Notes: a model not told the origin generated them from the letters alone. A stretch of DNA of 6,404 nt from JBILXY01 sp044378055 (GCA_044378055.1 JBILXY010000028.1:1-6404); one strand, 5' to 3'; counted from the stretch's first letter, positions 1-6,190 are shown. Made by a program: numbers and translations.

Positions 1-546
1 ACTCTATTATTCTATCCAATATTTACACAGCCCAAAAACCAGATTATTAATGAAATTGATAATGGAGTAAAGCTTTCTGGTGACACAAAGACAAAAATGA
101 AAGAAGGGCTATCTTTTTATTCAAAAAATGGTTTAAGTTCTGAAATAGTAATGAGTAAATTTGATCTATTTCACCCAATATATGCTTTTGTATATACTCT
201 CAGCGAAAAATCTACATATGTACAAGTAATACATTTAGATAGAACTGGTGTATTAAATTTTGATATAAAAGACTATGTTCTTGTGGAGGTGAAAAAGCCC
301 TTCCAAGAAGCAGTCACCCTTGCTCAAAAATACGACCTATCTAAGGAAAACCCAGATCCAGCAAATATTACAGTCTATAAACAACCCAACACTGAAGAAA
401 TTCAAGCTCAGAAGAAAGTTAGGGAGTTAGGGGAAAATCCAGATTACATAAAAGACTACAAAGCCTGTGAAGAAAAGTTTCCACCAGCTACAGAAGAAGA
501 ATACAATTGTAAATTAGATGTAGAAAAAAAGTATAAGGCAAATTAG
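1..546 (+). CDS. Partial membrane-anchored/secreted protein, paralogue of the next gene
   Basis: I do not recognise a named family. The frame is open from base 1, so the true start lies outside the window; 181 residues are visible, and the internal ATG at 97 is not a likely start. The first visible residues (TLLFYPIF) look like the end of a membrane segment or signal anchor, followed by a polar domain. It is homologous to the protein at 686-1411: both share EIV-(M/V)-(S/T)-K, an RTG motif after an aromatic/histidine-containing strand, then F-x-x-AV-x-LA-x-K and KENPD. Both also carry two cysteines in the C-terminal tail (here KACEEK and YNCKL), compatible with a disulfide in an exported domain. 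That shared motif set is seen directly; export is inferred. It ends at TAG 544-546, 139 bases before the next gene. Confidence 0.8.
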   Translation, partial: TLLFYPIFTQPKNQIINEIDNGVKLSGDTKTKMKEGLSFYSKNGLSSEIVMSKFDLFHPIYAFVYTLSEKSTYVQVIHLDRTGVLNFDIKDYVLVEVKKPFQEAVTLAQKYDLSKENPDPANITVYKQPNTEEIQAQKKVRELGENPDYIKDYKACEEKFPPATEEEYNCKLDVEKKYKAN

Positions 547-572
547 GTTTTAACAGGAAAAATCTTCAATTC

Positions 573-625
573 ATGACATAATGAAGCAATATAGAATAAT
601 AAGATTCAGGAATGGGTAATATTAC
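573..625 (+). promoter_or_regulatory. Weak promoter candidate and palindrome ahead of the 686 gene
   Basis: ATGACA (573-578) is followed 16 bases later by AATAAT (595-600), a plausible -35/-10 pair. Just downstream GTAATATTAC (616-625) is a perfect 10-base palindrome that could be an operator or chance in AT-rich DNA. No ribosome binding site is visible before the ATG at 686. Position is the main argument; the motifs are weak. Confidence 0.2.
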
Positions 626-685
626 TCAACAGGCAATAAATAATGGTGAAGTAACAAACCCCAAAAGCTTCTAATTTATAGCAAC

Positions 686-1411
686 ATGTTTAAAACAACA
701 ACAATAACCAAACTAACCACAAGAAAAAACTTAATTATTGCAATACTTTCTTTAATAGCCATTATAGGGCTAGGCGGATACTTTGCTTACAACTACGATG
801 TTTCTAAAATACAAGAAGTTACATTGAAATATTGGGAAGAGAGTGCAAATAAAAGGTCAAGATATTTGATACCTCTTGAATTAAAAAAGAATACAAAACG
901 AGAGATAGTTGTAACTAAATATGGGCTAACTAATATAGTTTCAACAGTAATATTTATTTTTGAGGAGTTTCCTGATGGAAGACAGAATATTGAATGGCAT
1001 ACATTTTATATACATCGCACAGGTTTGTTTCAATACAATCTTGATAACTTCAATATTGCAGTATCAATTGAATACAAATTTGATCAAGCGGTAGAGTTAG
1101 CTAAAAAAATTGATGTTAATAAAGAAAACCCAGATACAAGCAAAATATTGAATGTACCTGAATTAAAACCACCGTATACAGCAACAGACTACCAAGCATT
1201 AGAAAAATTACAGAAAGTAACTTCTGAAACCTTCAATAACCTTCCCAAAGAAGAAAGGGTTAAAATCTGCCAAGAAGATCTGGCTAAAAGAATTCTGTAT
1301 TATGAAGAACAAATTAACAACCCTAAAAGTGGAGAAGACTATGTAAGCCCAGAAACCCTAGCATATTTTAAAAAAGCGTTTATAGATGAATGGGATTGTA
1401 GCAAAGTGTAA
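686..1411 (+). CDS. Single-pass membrane protein of unknown function, tandem paralogue of the first gene
   Basis: The product is 241 residues. A basic N-terminus (about residues 1-14) is followed by a strongly hydrophobic segment, about 15-36 (LIIAILSLIAIIGLGGYFAY), then a large polar domain, so I infer a signal anchor with the C-terminal domain outside the membrane. The domain shares EIVVTKYGL (about 73-81), HRTG (110-113), F-DQAVELAKK (about 132-141) and KENPD (146-150) with the preceding gene, in the same order. The tail has Cys195 and Cys238, paralleling the cysteine pair of the paralogue. There are no catalytic motifs that I recognise; an extracytoplasmic binding or envelope role is only a guess. 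The start is chosen because the basic-plus-hydrophobic N-terminus begins there; no Shine-Dalgarno is visible. A short related-looking start follows 37 bases downstream. Confidence 0.8.
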   Translation: MFKTTTITKLTTRKNLIIAILSLIAIIGLGGYFAYNYDVSKIQEVTLKYWEESANKRSRYLIPLELKKNTKREIVVTKYGLTNIVSTVIFIFEEFPDGRQNIEWHTFYIHRTGLFQYNLDNFNIAVSIEYKFDQAVELAKKIDVNKENPDTSKILNVPELKPPYTATDYQALEKLQKVTSETFNNLPKEERVKICQEDLAKRILYYEEQINNPKSGEDYVSPETLAYFKKAFIDEWDCSKV

Positions 1412-1448
1412 CTTGTTATTTAACAAAACTAATCAAAAGAAAGAACCA

Positions 1449-1550
1449 ATGAAAAAATACCTAAAATATATCGCTAATACAATTCTTTGTGGGTTGATAA
1501 TTTTTGTGGCTATTTATTTACCTAAAATTACTGCTGTTAATTCTGCATAA
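1449..1550 (+). CDS. 33-residue signal-peptide-like stub, probably a truncated gene start
   Basis: This short frame encodes a lysine-rich N-terminus (MKKYLKY), a hydrophobic core (TILCGLIIFVAIYL) and a polar end (PKITAVNSA), then TAA. The layout is that of a signal peptide or membrane anchor and it continues the series of exported proteins on the same strand, 37 bases after the previous stop. No mature domain follows in any frame: the next 135 bases are non-coding and lead into the promoter of the methyltransferase. I read it as the surviving 5' end of a third secreted-protein gene cut off by arrival of the downstream island. A genuine membrane micropeptide is the alternative. Its coding status is not proven. 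Confidence 0.4.
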   Translation: MKKYLKYIANTILCGLIIFVAIYLPKITAVNSA

Positions 1551-1617
1551 GAATTTTCTTGATAGTTTTAAAAATTGGTCTGAAGTTAAAAATAACAAAA
1601 TTTGTATTCGTCTTTAT

Positions 1618-1672
1618 TGTACAATCTGTGGTCACATGTATATCTTGACACCTAAACTTTTTGCAATAATAA
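1618..1672 (+). promoter_or_regulatory. Promoter and conserved upstream block of the EcoRI-type methyltransferase
   Basis: A consensus -35 box TTGACA lies at 1645-1650. Candidate -10 boxes are TAATAA at 1667-1672 (spacer 16) or AATAAT at 1665-1670 (5/6 match to TATAAT, but spacer 14). The ATG is at 1686, so the leader would be very short and lacks a Shine-Dalgarno. The 36 bases 1618-1653 match 6120-6155 at 29 positions, and in both copies the distance from TTGACA to ATG is 41 bases. GTCA (1631-1634) and TGAC (1646-1649) form a spaced inverted repeat overlapping the -35 box, a possible operator. Confidence 0.55.
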
Positions 1673-1685
1673 GACATAAAAAGAT

Positions 1686-2768
1686 ATGGCAGAAAGAAAC
1701 GCTTCAAATCAGGGCTTACATAATGCAAGCAAGGCCAAAAATGATGAATTTTATACTCAGCTTAGTGATATTGAAAAGGAAATTGGACATTATAAGGAAC
1801 ATTTCAAAGGTAAAACAGTTTTTTGCAACTGCGATGACCCACGGGTAAGTAATTTTTTCCACTATTTTAGTTATAATTTTGAATTTTTAGGCCTTAAAAA
1901 GCTTATTACCACATGTTATAAAAGCCAAAGTGCCGATATTTTTAGTGAAAATGCATCAGAACAGGCAATTTATTTGGAGTATGAAGGAGAAAAAGACGGA
2001 GGAAGAGTACCAACCGTTGAACAAATTGGTATAAAACCCCTAAAGGGTGATGGAGACTTTAGAAGTCCTGAAGTTATAGAACTTTTGAAAGAAGCAGACA
2101 TTGTAGTCACCAATCCACCTTTCAGTCTATTTAGAGAATACGTAGCTCAGCTGGTTGAATACGATAAAAAGTTTGTTATTTTAGGCAATTCAAACGCTAT
2201 TACCTATAAAGAAGTGTTTAAACTTATTAAGGCTAATAAATTATGGCTTGGTAAAAGTATCCATAGCGGAGACGTAGAATTTCAGGTTCCAGAAAGTTAT
2301 GAAGTTAGAAGCAAAAGTTATAGAGTGGGTGAAGATGGTAAAAGATATATTAGTGTGCCTAGTATTCGTTGGTTCACTAACTTAGATTATAACGAACGAC
2401 ACGAAGATTTGATTCTTTACAAAACATACGAAGGTAAGGAACAGGAATATACAAAATATAATAATTATGATGCTATAAATGTAGATAAAACTAAGGAAAT
2501 ACCAGTGGATTACACTGGTGCAATGGGTGTGCCAATTACTTTTTTAGATAAGTATAATCCTGAACAATTTGAGATTTTAGGGTTGGGTATTTCAAATTCT
2601 GGAATAGAGATTGGTGTAAATCCTTATACTGCAGAGCATAAAAAATATCGCAAAGAGGTTCAAAAAAGAGGCGCTGTGGATGGTGATTTATACATGATCA
2701 AAGATGGAATAGTTGACGTTCCTTATGCTCGTATTTTAATAAGAAACAAGAGAGTTGGTGGGGTTTAA
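1686..2768 (+). CDS. EcoRI-family adenine-specific DNA methyltransferase
   Basis: This enzyme should transfer a methyl group from S-adenosylmethionine to adenine N6 in a short DNA site, protecting host DNA. It is 360 residues, a little longer than M.EcoRI (about 326). What identifies it is strong resemblance along the whole length as I remember M.EcoRI: KNDEFYTQ (18-25), CNCDDPRVSNFF (47-58), GDGDFR (121-126), the catalytic NPPF within VTNPPFSLFREY (141-152), ITYKEVF (172-178), YDAINV (261-266), GVPITFLDKYNPEQFE (281-296) and a C-terminal RILIRNKR. The start is fixed by the N-terminal A-x-RNA-x-N-x-x-LH pattern of the family. Two insertions relative to M.EcoRI, near 80-115 and 300-340, may bear on site choice, so GAATTC as target is likely but not certain. 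The partner is the DUF262-HNH gene 190 bases downstream on the same strand; no R.EcoRI-like gene is present. Confidence 0.93.
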   Translation: MAERNASNQGLHNASKAKNDEFYTQLSDIEKEIGHYKEHFKGKTVFCNCDDPRVSNFFHYFSYNFEFLGLKKLITTCYKSQSADIFSENASEQAIYLEYEGEKDGGRVPTVEQIGIKPLKGDGDFRSPEVIELLKEADIVVTNPPFSLFREYVAQLVEYDKKFVILGNSNAITYKEVFKLIKANKLWLGKSIHSGDVEFQVPESYEVRSKSYRVGEDGKRYISVPSIRWFTNLDYNERHEDLILYKTYEGKEQEYTKYNNYDAINVDKTKEIPVDYTGAMGVPITFLDKYNPEQFEILGLGISNSGIEIGVNPYTAEHKKYRKEVQKRGAVDGDLYMIKDGIVDVPYARILIRNKRVGGV

Positions 2769-2843
2769 AAGTTTTTACTTTCAAATTTGTGTTACAAAGT
2801 TAAAATCCTTTCGTCAAAAGAGTAGGATAAGTAGTAGTAAACG

Positions 2844-2939
2844 ATGGAAATGGCTCAGAAAATAGCTTGGAAGAAGCGTAATTTAAAACAAAAATTATTT
2901 TGTACTTGGCAAAAAGGAAAAATCTATCAATCAACTTAA
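2844..2939 (+). CDS. Possible 31-residue basic micro-ORF between methyltransferase and nuclease
   Basis: A short frame starting ATG at 2844 and ending TAA at 2937-2939 would encode a lysine-rich peptide beginning MEMAQKIAWKKRNLKQK. It fills half of the 190-base gap between the methyltransferase and nuclease genes and ends 19 bases before the nuclease start, where it could couple translation in the absence of a Shine-Dalgarno. I recognise no family, it is too small to be a typical HTH control protein, and in AT-rich DNA a frame this short arises easily by chance. Confidence 0.15.
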   Translation: MEMAQKIAWKKRNLKQKLFCTWQKGKIYQST

Positions 2940-2958
2940 TCAGCCTAAATTCTATTCT

Positions 2959-4059
2959 ATGCAGATTAAGTTACACGAAATTACAATCCAAGAAGTTACA
3001 AATAATTATTTAAATAGCGACGAAGAAGGAGTTATAGGTTATTCAGGTAAGTTGAATATTAGACCTAAATATCAGAGAGAATTTGTTTATAAAGAGGTCC
3101 AGCGAAATGCGGTGATTGAAACAATCCAAAAAGATTTTCCGCTAAATGTTATGTATTGGGTAAAAAATGATGATAACAATTATGAAGTTTTAGACGGTCA
3201 GCAGAGAACTATAAGTATTTGTGAATATGTTACAGGCAAGTTTTCTTTGAATGGATTAAGTTTCCATAACCTTCAAGATGACCAGCAGAAACAAATTTTA
3301 AACTACAAATTGATGATTTATTTTTGTGAAGGTGAAAACAGTGAAAAGCTAGATTGGTTTGAAACGATTAATATTGCGGGCGAAAAACTTACCGATCAAG
3401 AACTTAGAAATGCCGTTTACACTGGTACATGGTTAAGCGATGCTAAAAAATATTTTAGTAAAACTGGTTGCGCGGCTTTCAACCTTGGAAGTGATTATCT
3501 AATAGGCTCTCCAATTAGGCAAGATTATTTGGAAAAAGTAATTAAATGGATAAGCGACAATAAAACTGGTGATAATATTAAAATTAGGGAATACATGGGG
3601 GTAAATCAACACAATCCTAACGCCAATGATCTATGGTTGTATTTTCAAAATGTTATTAACTGGGTAAAAGTAGTCTTTCCAAATTATCGAAAAGAGATGA
3701 AAGGCTTGGAATGGGGTTTATTCTACAACCAGTTTAAAAATCATCAATTCGACTCTGCACGTTTAGAGTCAGAAATTAGTGTATTGATGCAAGATGATGA
3801 CGTAACTAAAAAATCTGGAATTTATGAATACGTACTTACAAGACATGAGAGGTACTTAAATATTAGAGATTTTACAGATAAGCAAAAACGAGAAGCCTAT
3901 GAAAGACAACAAGGAATTTGTGTGAAATGCCAAAAACACTTCGAACTGGATGAAATGGAAGCAGACCATATTACACCTTGGCACGAAGGAGGAAAAACTA
4001 ATTCGCAAAACTGCCAAATGTTATGCAGGCTAGATAACAGAATGAAGTCAGGGAAATAA
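2959..4059 (+). CDS. DUF262 (GmrSD/ParB-like) - HNH endonuclease, putative restriction nuclease
   Basis: This 366-residue protein probably cuts DNA that lacks the cognate methylation. Residues 1-130 form a DUF262 domain: the RPKYQREFVY strand (35-44) and the hallmark DGQQR (79-83), a motif tied to nucleotide hydrolysis in the GmrSD/SspE/BrxU group. A helical middle region (about 130-300) follows. The C-terminus is an HNH (beta-beta-alpha-metal) nuclease: Cys321-x-x-Cys324, Asp336-His337 within EADHITPWHEGG, Asn351 and Asn360 in the closing helix. The usual second zinc pair C-x-x-C is here Cys356-x-x-Asp359, a visible deviation. It ends four residues after KS. The gene follows the EcoRI-type methyltransferase on the same strand, with no Shine-Dalgarno before its ATG, so readthrough from the upstream promoter is likely. 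Pairing as a restriction-modification system is inferred from adjacency; a modification-dependent role, as for GmrSD or SspE, is the main alternative. Confidence 0.88.
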   Translation: MQIKLHEITIQEVTNNYLNSDEEGVIGYSGKLNIRPKYQREFVYKEVQRNAVIETIQKDFPLNVMYWVKNDDNNYEVLDGQQRTISICEYVTGKFSLNGLSFHNLQDDQQKQILNYKLMIYFCEGENSEKLDWFETINIAGEKLTDQELRNAVYTGTWLSDAKKYFSKTGCAAFNLGSDYLIGSPIRQDYLEKVIKWISDNKTGDNIKIREYMGVNQHNPNANDLWLYFQNVINWVKVVFPNYRKEMKGLEWGLFYNQFKNHQFDSARLESEISVLMQDDDVTKKSGIYEYVLTRHERYLNIRDFTDKQKREAYERQQGICVKCQKHFELDEMEADHITPWHEGGKTNSQNCQMLCRLDNRMKSGK

Positions 4060-4086
4060 ATTTTAACCTACCCATTACTCTGAACC

Positions 4087-4150
4087 GCAATCATAAAATG
4101 TTTTTTGTCAGGTAGGGGTGATTGCATCTAATAAATTAAAACAATTTATT
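4087..4150. terminator. Hairpin cluster between convergent genes, possible bidirectional terminator
   Basis: GCAATCA (4087-4093) pairs perfectly with TGATTGC (4119-4125) across a 25-base loop, and AATAAATT (4130-4137) pairs perfectly with AATTTATT (4143-4150) across five bases. The second hairpin begins 70 bases after the nuclease stop and ends just before the stop of the minus-strand gene. The location between two convergent genes suits a shared terminator, but the stems are short or purely A/T and no strong T-run follows. Confidence 0.3.
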
Positions 4151-4151
4151 C

Positions 4152-5351
4152 CTAAACCTGCTTAGGTCTAACAATCATTAAGGCACAAGTTCCGTCTCGG
4201 TTGCTATTAAATTGATCAATAACAAAGCCATGTTCTACAACTTGTTGAATAATTTCTGTTTCTTTAAACCAGTTAAATCTAAAAACTAAAATATTATCGC
4301 CTTGATTAAAATGAATTTTAATTGGTTTGTTATCGATTACAATTTCTGTAGTTATATCTTCCAATATTTCAATTTTTCTTGTTGTTTCTTTTTTTATAGG
4401 GTCAAAAATATCAAATACACTTTCTGAATAATAATTTTTTAAACCTAAGGCATCAAGAATCCAAGTTGTTCTTTTAACATGGTATTCATTTGACTGACTT
4501 GAGTAGCTACTAGGAAATTTGCCAGCAATTCCTTCAGATACAACCAAAAAGTCGTTTAGACCCATTGAATCTCTTAAATTAGCATATATCCTACCTGTGT
4601 CAGTTTGATTTCCCAAAGTACCCCCTAAATATAATAATAAATTTGCAGAAGGTTCTTCGTCTTTATTTAAAATTAAAATATCACTGATATTGAATCTGTC
4701 AAAATCAATTTCAAAGCTTTTGTAATTCAGGTTTGGGAATTTTTGAAACAATTCTTTCTTATCAATTTCGATTAATTTTTGGCTAATATCAAGTGCTGTA
4801 TATGTTATTGAATATTCTTCATCTAATAGTTTTTCAATAATTGGGAACACTGGTAATCCATTTCCGCATCCAATATCAACTAAATTTATATGTCTATATT
4901 CTTTAAATCTGTTAATTAAAGTGTCTAAATTATCAACAATTAATTTGTGTTCAGTTTTTACAAAATTTGATTCTTTTTCTGCAGAAATTCTATAATGTAA
5001 ATCCCAATAATTTGCACCTTCATCAACATAAGAAAATTTATATGGAATTTCTAATCTGGATGTAAGACTTGAAATTATTTCTGAAAGTTGTTGTCTGCTA
5101 AAAGCATTGTATAATGATTGTTTGGCCTCCACCTCCACTCTTCCACCTCTGCCAATATGCTTTTTACCCTTTTCAATAAGCTGTTTTATAATTTTTCGGT
5201 TGTGTTCGCTTTCCACTAAAACTGTTTTTGTTCCTACTGTTGCTATGTCTAAATTCACCTTATTTTTTTCGGTTGCTATTATCCAGTTGTTTATTGTTGT
5301 AGGCGAAACATGAAATTCCTTGGCTGCCTCAGATTTTGTCCAGAATGACAT
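4152..5351 (-). CDS. HTH domain fused to an EgtD-like (Methyltransf_33) SAM-dependent methyltransferase
   Basis: The 399-residue product has two parts. Residues 1-28 read as a MerR/Xre-like helix-turn-helix (WTKSEAAKEFHVSPTTINNW), continued by a basic linker to about 75 (KGKKHIGRGGR), suggesting DNA binding. From about 100 on it resembles the histidine N-alpha-methyltransferase family: an F-x-Y-x-D-x-GAxxW segment (106-116), SAM-binding motif I VDIGCGNG (158-165), acidic motif II ALDIS (186-190) and LYLGGTLGN (240-248), whose Asn corresponds to a substrate-binding Asn of EgtD. Towards the C-terminus, where EgtD has the pattern T-E-x-S, I align ILVFRFNWF (354-362), so the Glu and Ser that grip histidine appear to be absent. 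It therefore probably does not make trimethylhistidine. It is convergent with the nuclease gene and the only long minus-strand gene. No Shine-Dalgarno precedes its ATG, but the HTH begins immediately after, which supports this start. Confidence 0.8.
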   Translation of the reverse strand: MSFWTKSEAAKEFHVSPTTINNWIIATEKNKVNLDIATVGTKTVLVESEHNRKIIKQLIEKGKKHIGRGGRVEVEAKQSLYNAFSRQQLSEIISSLTSRLEIPYKFSYVDEGANYWDLHYRISAEKESNFVKTEHKLIVDNLDTLINRFKEYRHINLVDIGCGNGLPVFPIIEKLLDEEYSITYTALDISQKLIEIDKKELFQKFPNLNYKSFEIDFDRFNISDILILNKDEEPSANLLLYLGGTLGNQTDTGRIYANLRDSMGLNDFLVVSEGIAGKFPSSYSSQSNEYHVKRTTWILDALGLKNYYSESVFDIFDPIKKETTRKIEILEDITTEIVIDNKPIKIHFNQGDNILVFRFNWFKETEIIQQVVEHGFVIDQFNSNRDGTCALMIVRPKQV

Positions 5352-5442
5352 AAAGTGGTAATGTGTGGTGTAGTTTTATGTTAAATTAATACTGATTAGA
5401 ATAGTAATATTTGACAACATTGGATTTATTTTTAAATGTTCC

Positions 5443-5498
5443 AACGCCAAAGAAAAGGTTACAATATTTTTTAATAAAATAAAGTTTATGTTGGCGTT
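5443..5498. repeat. Inverted repeat AACGCCAA / TTGGCGTT upstream of the 69-residue gene
   Basis: AACGCCAA at 5443-5450 is the exact reverse complement of TTGGCGTT at 5491-5498. The 40 bases between are very A/T-rich. The right arm ends eight bases before the ATG at 5507, and the pair lies in the divergent interval between the minus-strand HTH-methyltransferase and the plus-strand small gene. It is a candidate operator pair or an RNA stem; G/C-containing octamers matched this way stand out against the local composition. Confidence 0.4.
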
Positions 5499-5506
5499 TT
5501 TAGTCT

Positions 5507-5716
5507 ATGGTAAAGAATAATATAATTGTCTCTGCAAGACGAAATAAAACACAGAATCTAAAAAACTTGCTTTTTCTAGTCAAAGAACTAGAGCTTGCGA
5601 TTGCTTTATCTTCTGTTCTTTCGCCAGGCCAATCTAAACAACTTCAAACTGCAATTCTTAAACTTGTCAATCAATTTAGTTCAACATCCAAAAATGCTGA
5701 CAACCAAAAACAATAG
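5507..5716 (+). CDS. Unknown small helical protein (69 residues)
   Basis: I do not recognise a family. The sequence starts with a basic stretch (SARRNKTQNLKN, about 9-20), then a leucine-rich, probably helical region (LLFLVKELELAIALSSVL and SKQLQTAILKLVNQF, about 21-58) and ends in a polar tail. This could be a small helical dimer, possibly nucleic-acid binding given the basic start, but no motif proves it. The coding call rests on length, normal-looking amino-acid use and the lack of competing frames. It lies 155 bases from the divergent HTH-methyltransferase and 45 bases before the transposase fragment; it may belong to either module. There is no Shine-Dalgarno, and a TAG at 5501-5503 blocks any upstream extension. 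Confidence 0.5.
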   Translation: MVKNNIIVSARRNKTQNLKNLLFLVKELELAIALSSVLSPGQSKQLQTAILKLVNQFSSTSKNADNQKQ

Positions 5717-5761
5717 GCAACTAATAATTTTTTACTTATCAGATTCAATTAAATACAAATT

Positions 5762-6106
5762 ATGACCTATTCCATACAGTTTAAAACAGAGGTTGTTAAA
5801 TTTTTTCATAAACACGGAATAGCTAAAACAATTCAGAATTATAATCTTTCTAAATCTAGTATTTACTATTGGTCAGAACATTATTTATTGGGAAAGGAAT
5901 TAAACGAAGAGGAAAGATATATTTCAAGAAATTTAGATGCTAGAATAATTACATTTATAGTAAGGGTTAAAAAACTATTTCCTAAAATGGGTAGGGGTAA
6001 AATGAAAGTTTTGTGCGATAAGTATTCCTATATAAACAACACCAAGGAAATATCCTTATCCAGCATTGGAAGGGTGCTTGCTAAAATTAAGAGTGGGGAG
6101 TTATAA
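5762..6106 (+). CDS. Truncated integrase-type transposase, N-terminal part only
   Basis: The 114-residue product corresponds to the DNA-binding N-terminus of IS481/IS3-like transposases. Residues 3-45 form a homeodomain-like helix-turn-helix (FKTEVVKFFHKHGIAKTI, then NLSKSSIYYWSEHYL). The segment 60-110 has the second winged-helix signature: LDARIITFI, FPKMGRGKMKVLCDKY and SLSSIGRVLAK, a pattern I associate with transposases abundant in Patescibacteria. The catalytic DDE (rve) domain that should follow, some 150-200 residues, is wholly missing: TAA comes at 6104-6106 and the methyltransferase-type promoter block starts 14 bases later. It is therefore a dead fragment for transposition, although it could still bind DNA. 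No Shine-Dalgarno is visible before the ATG. Confidence 0.7.
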   Translation: MTYSIQFKTEVVKFFHKHGIAKTIQNYNLSKSSIYYWSEHYLLGKELNEEERYISRNLDARIITFIVRVKKLFPKMGRGKMKVLCDKYSYINNTKEISLSSIGRVLAKIKSGEL

Positions 6107-6119
6107 TCGTATCGATTTC

Positions 6120-6190
6120 TGTCCAATCTATAGTCACATTTTAATTTTGACACCTGCTTATTTTACTATATTAATAGGAAAAAGATAATG
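6120..6190 (+). promoter_or_regulatory. Second, diverged copy of the methyltransferase promoter block
   Basis: TTGACA lies at 6147-6152 with TATTAA at 6169-6174 (spacer 16) or TATATT at 6167-6172 (spacer 14), the same offsets as in the block at 1618-1672. Positions 6120-6155 match 1618-1653 at 29 of 36 bases. The following 35 bases up to the ATG match less well, 19 of 35 without gaps. The GTCA/TGAC inverted repeat overlapping the -35 box is kept (6133-6136 and 6148-6151). It leads into a broken copy of the methyltransferase start, so any transcript now serves no intact gene before 6361. Confidence 0.5.

Noticed and set aside
612..674. A 20-codon frame (MGNITQQAINNGEVTNPKSF) before the 686 gene
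   Set aside because: Too short to support, no motif, and its start lies beside a palindrome that better explains the local pattern.
1290..1295. Avoidance of GAATTC as a sign of an EcoRI-like target
   Set aside because: By eye there is one GAATTC in the window (1290-1295), where about two are expected at this base composition; the difference means nothing.
1537..1728. A 63-codon minus-strand open frame
   Set aside because: It is antisense to the promoter block and methyltransferase start and has no family resemblance; a shadow frame in AT-rich DNA.
1504..1848. A 114-codon plus-strand open frame across the island's left edge
   Set aside because: It runs through the promoter block and the first 160 bases of the methyltransferase in another frame; its translation has no recognisable domain, whereas the methyltransferase is homologous from its first codon.
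5107..5313. A 68-codon plus-strand open frame
   Set aside because: It lies wholly antisense to the N-terminal HTH region of the minus-strand methyltransferase, which has clear protein features.
6120..6152. Terminal inverted repeat of an insertion sequence (reverse complement starts TGTCAAAA and lies just after the transposase fragment)
   Set aside because: Kept only as an alternative. The related copy at 1618 runs in the same direction instead of inverted, no matching left end was found near 5400-5760, and homology continues past the block into the methyltransferase start.
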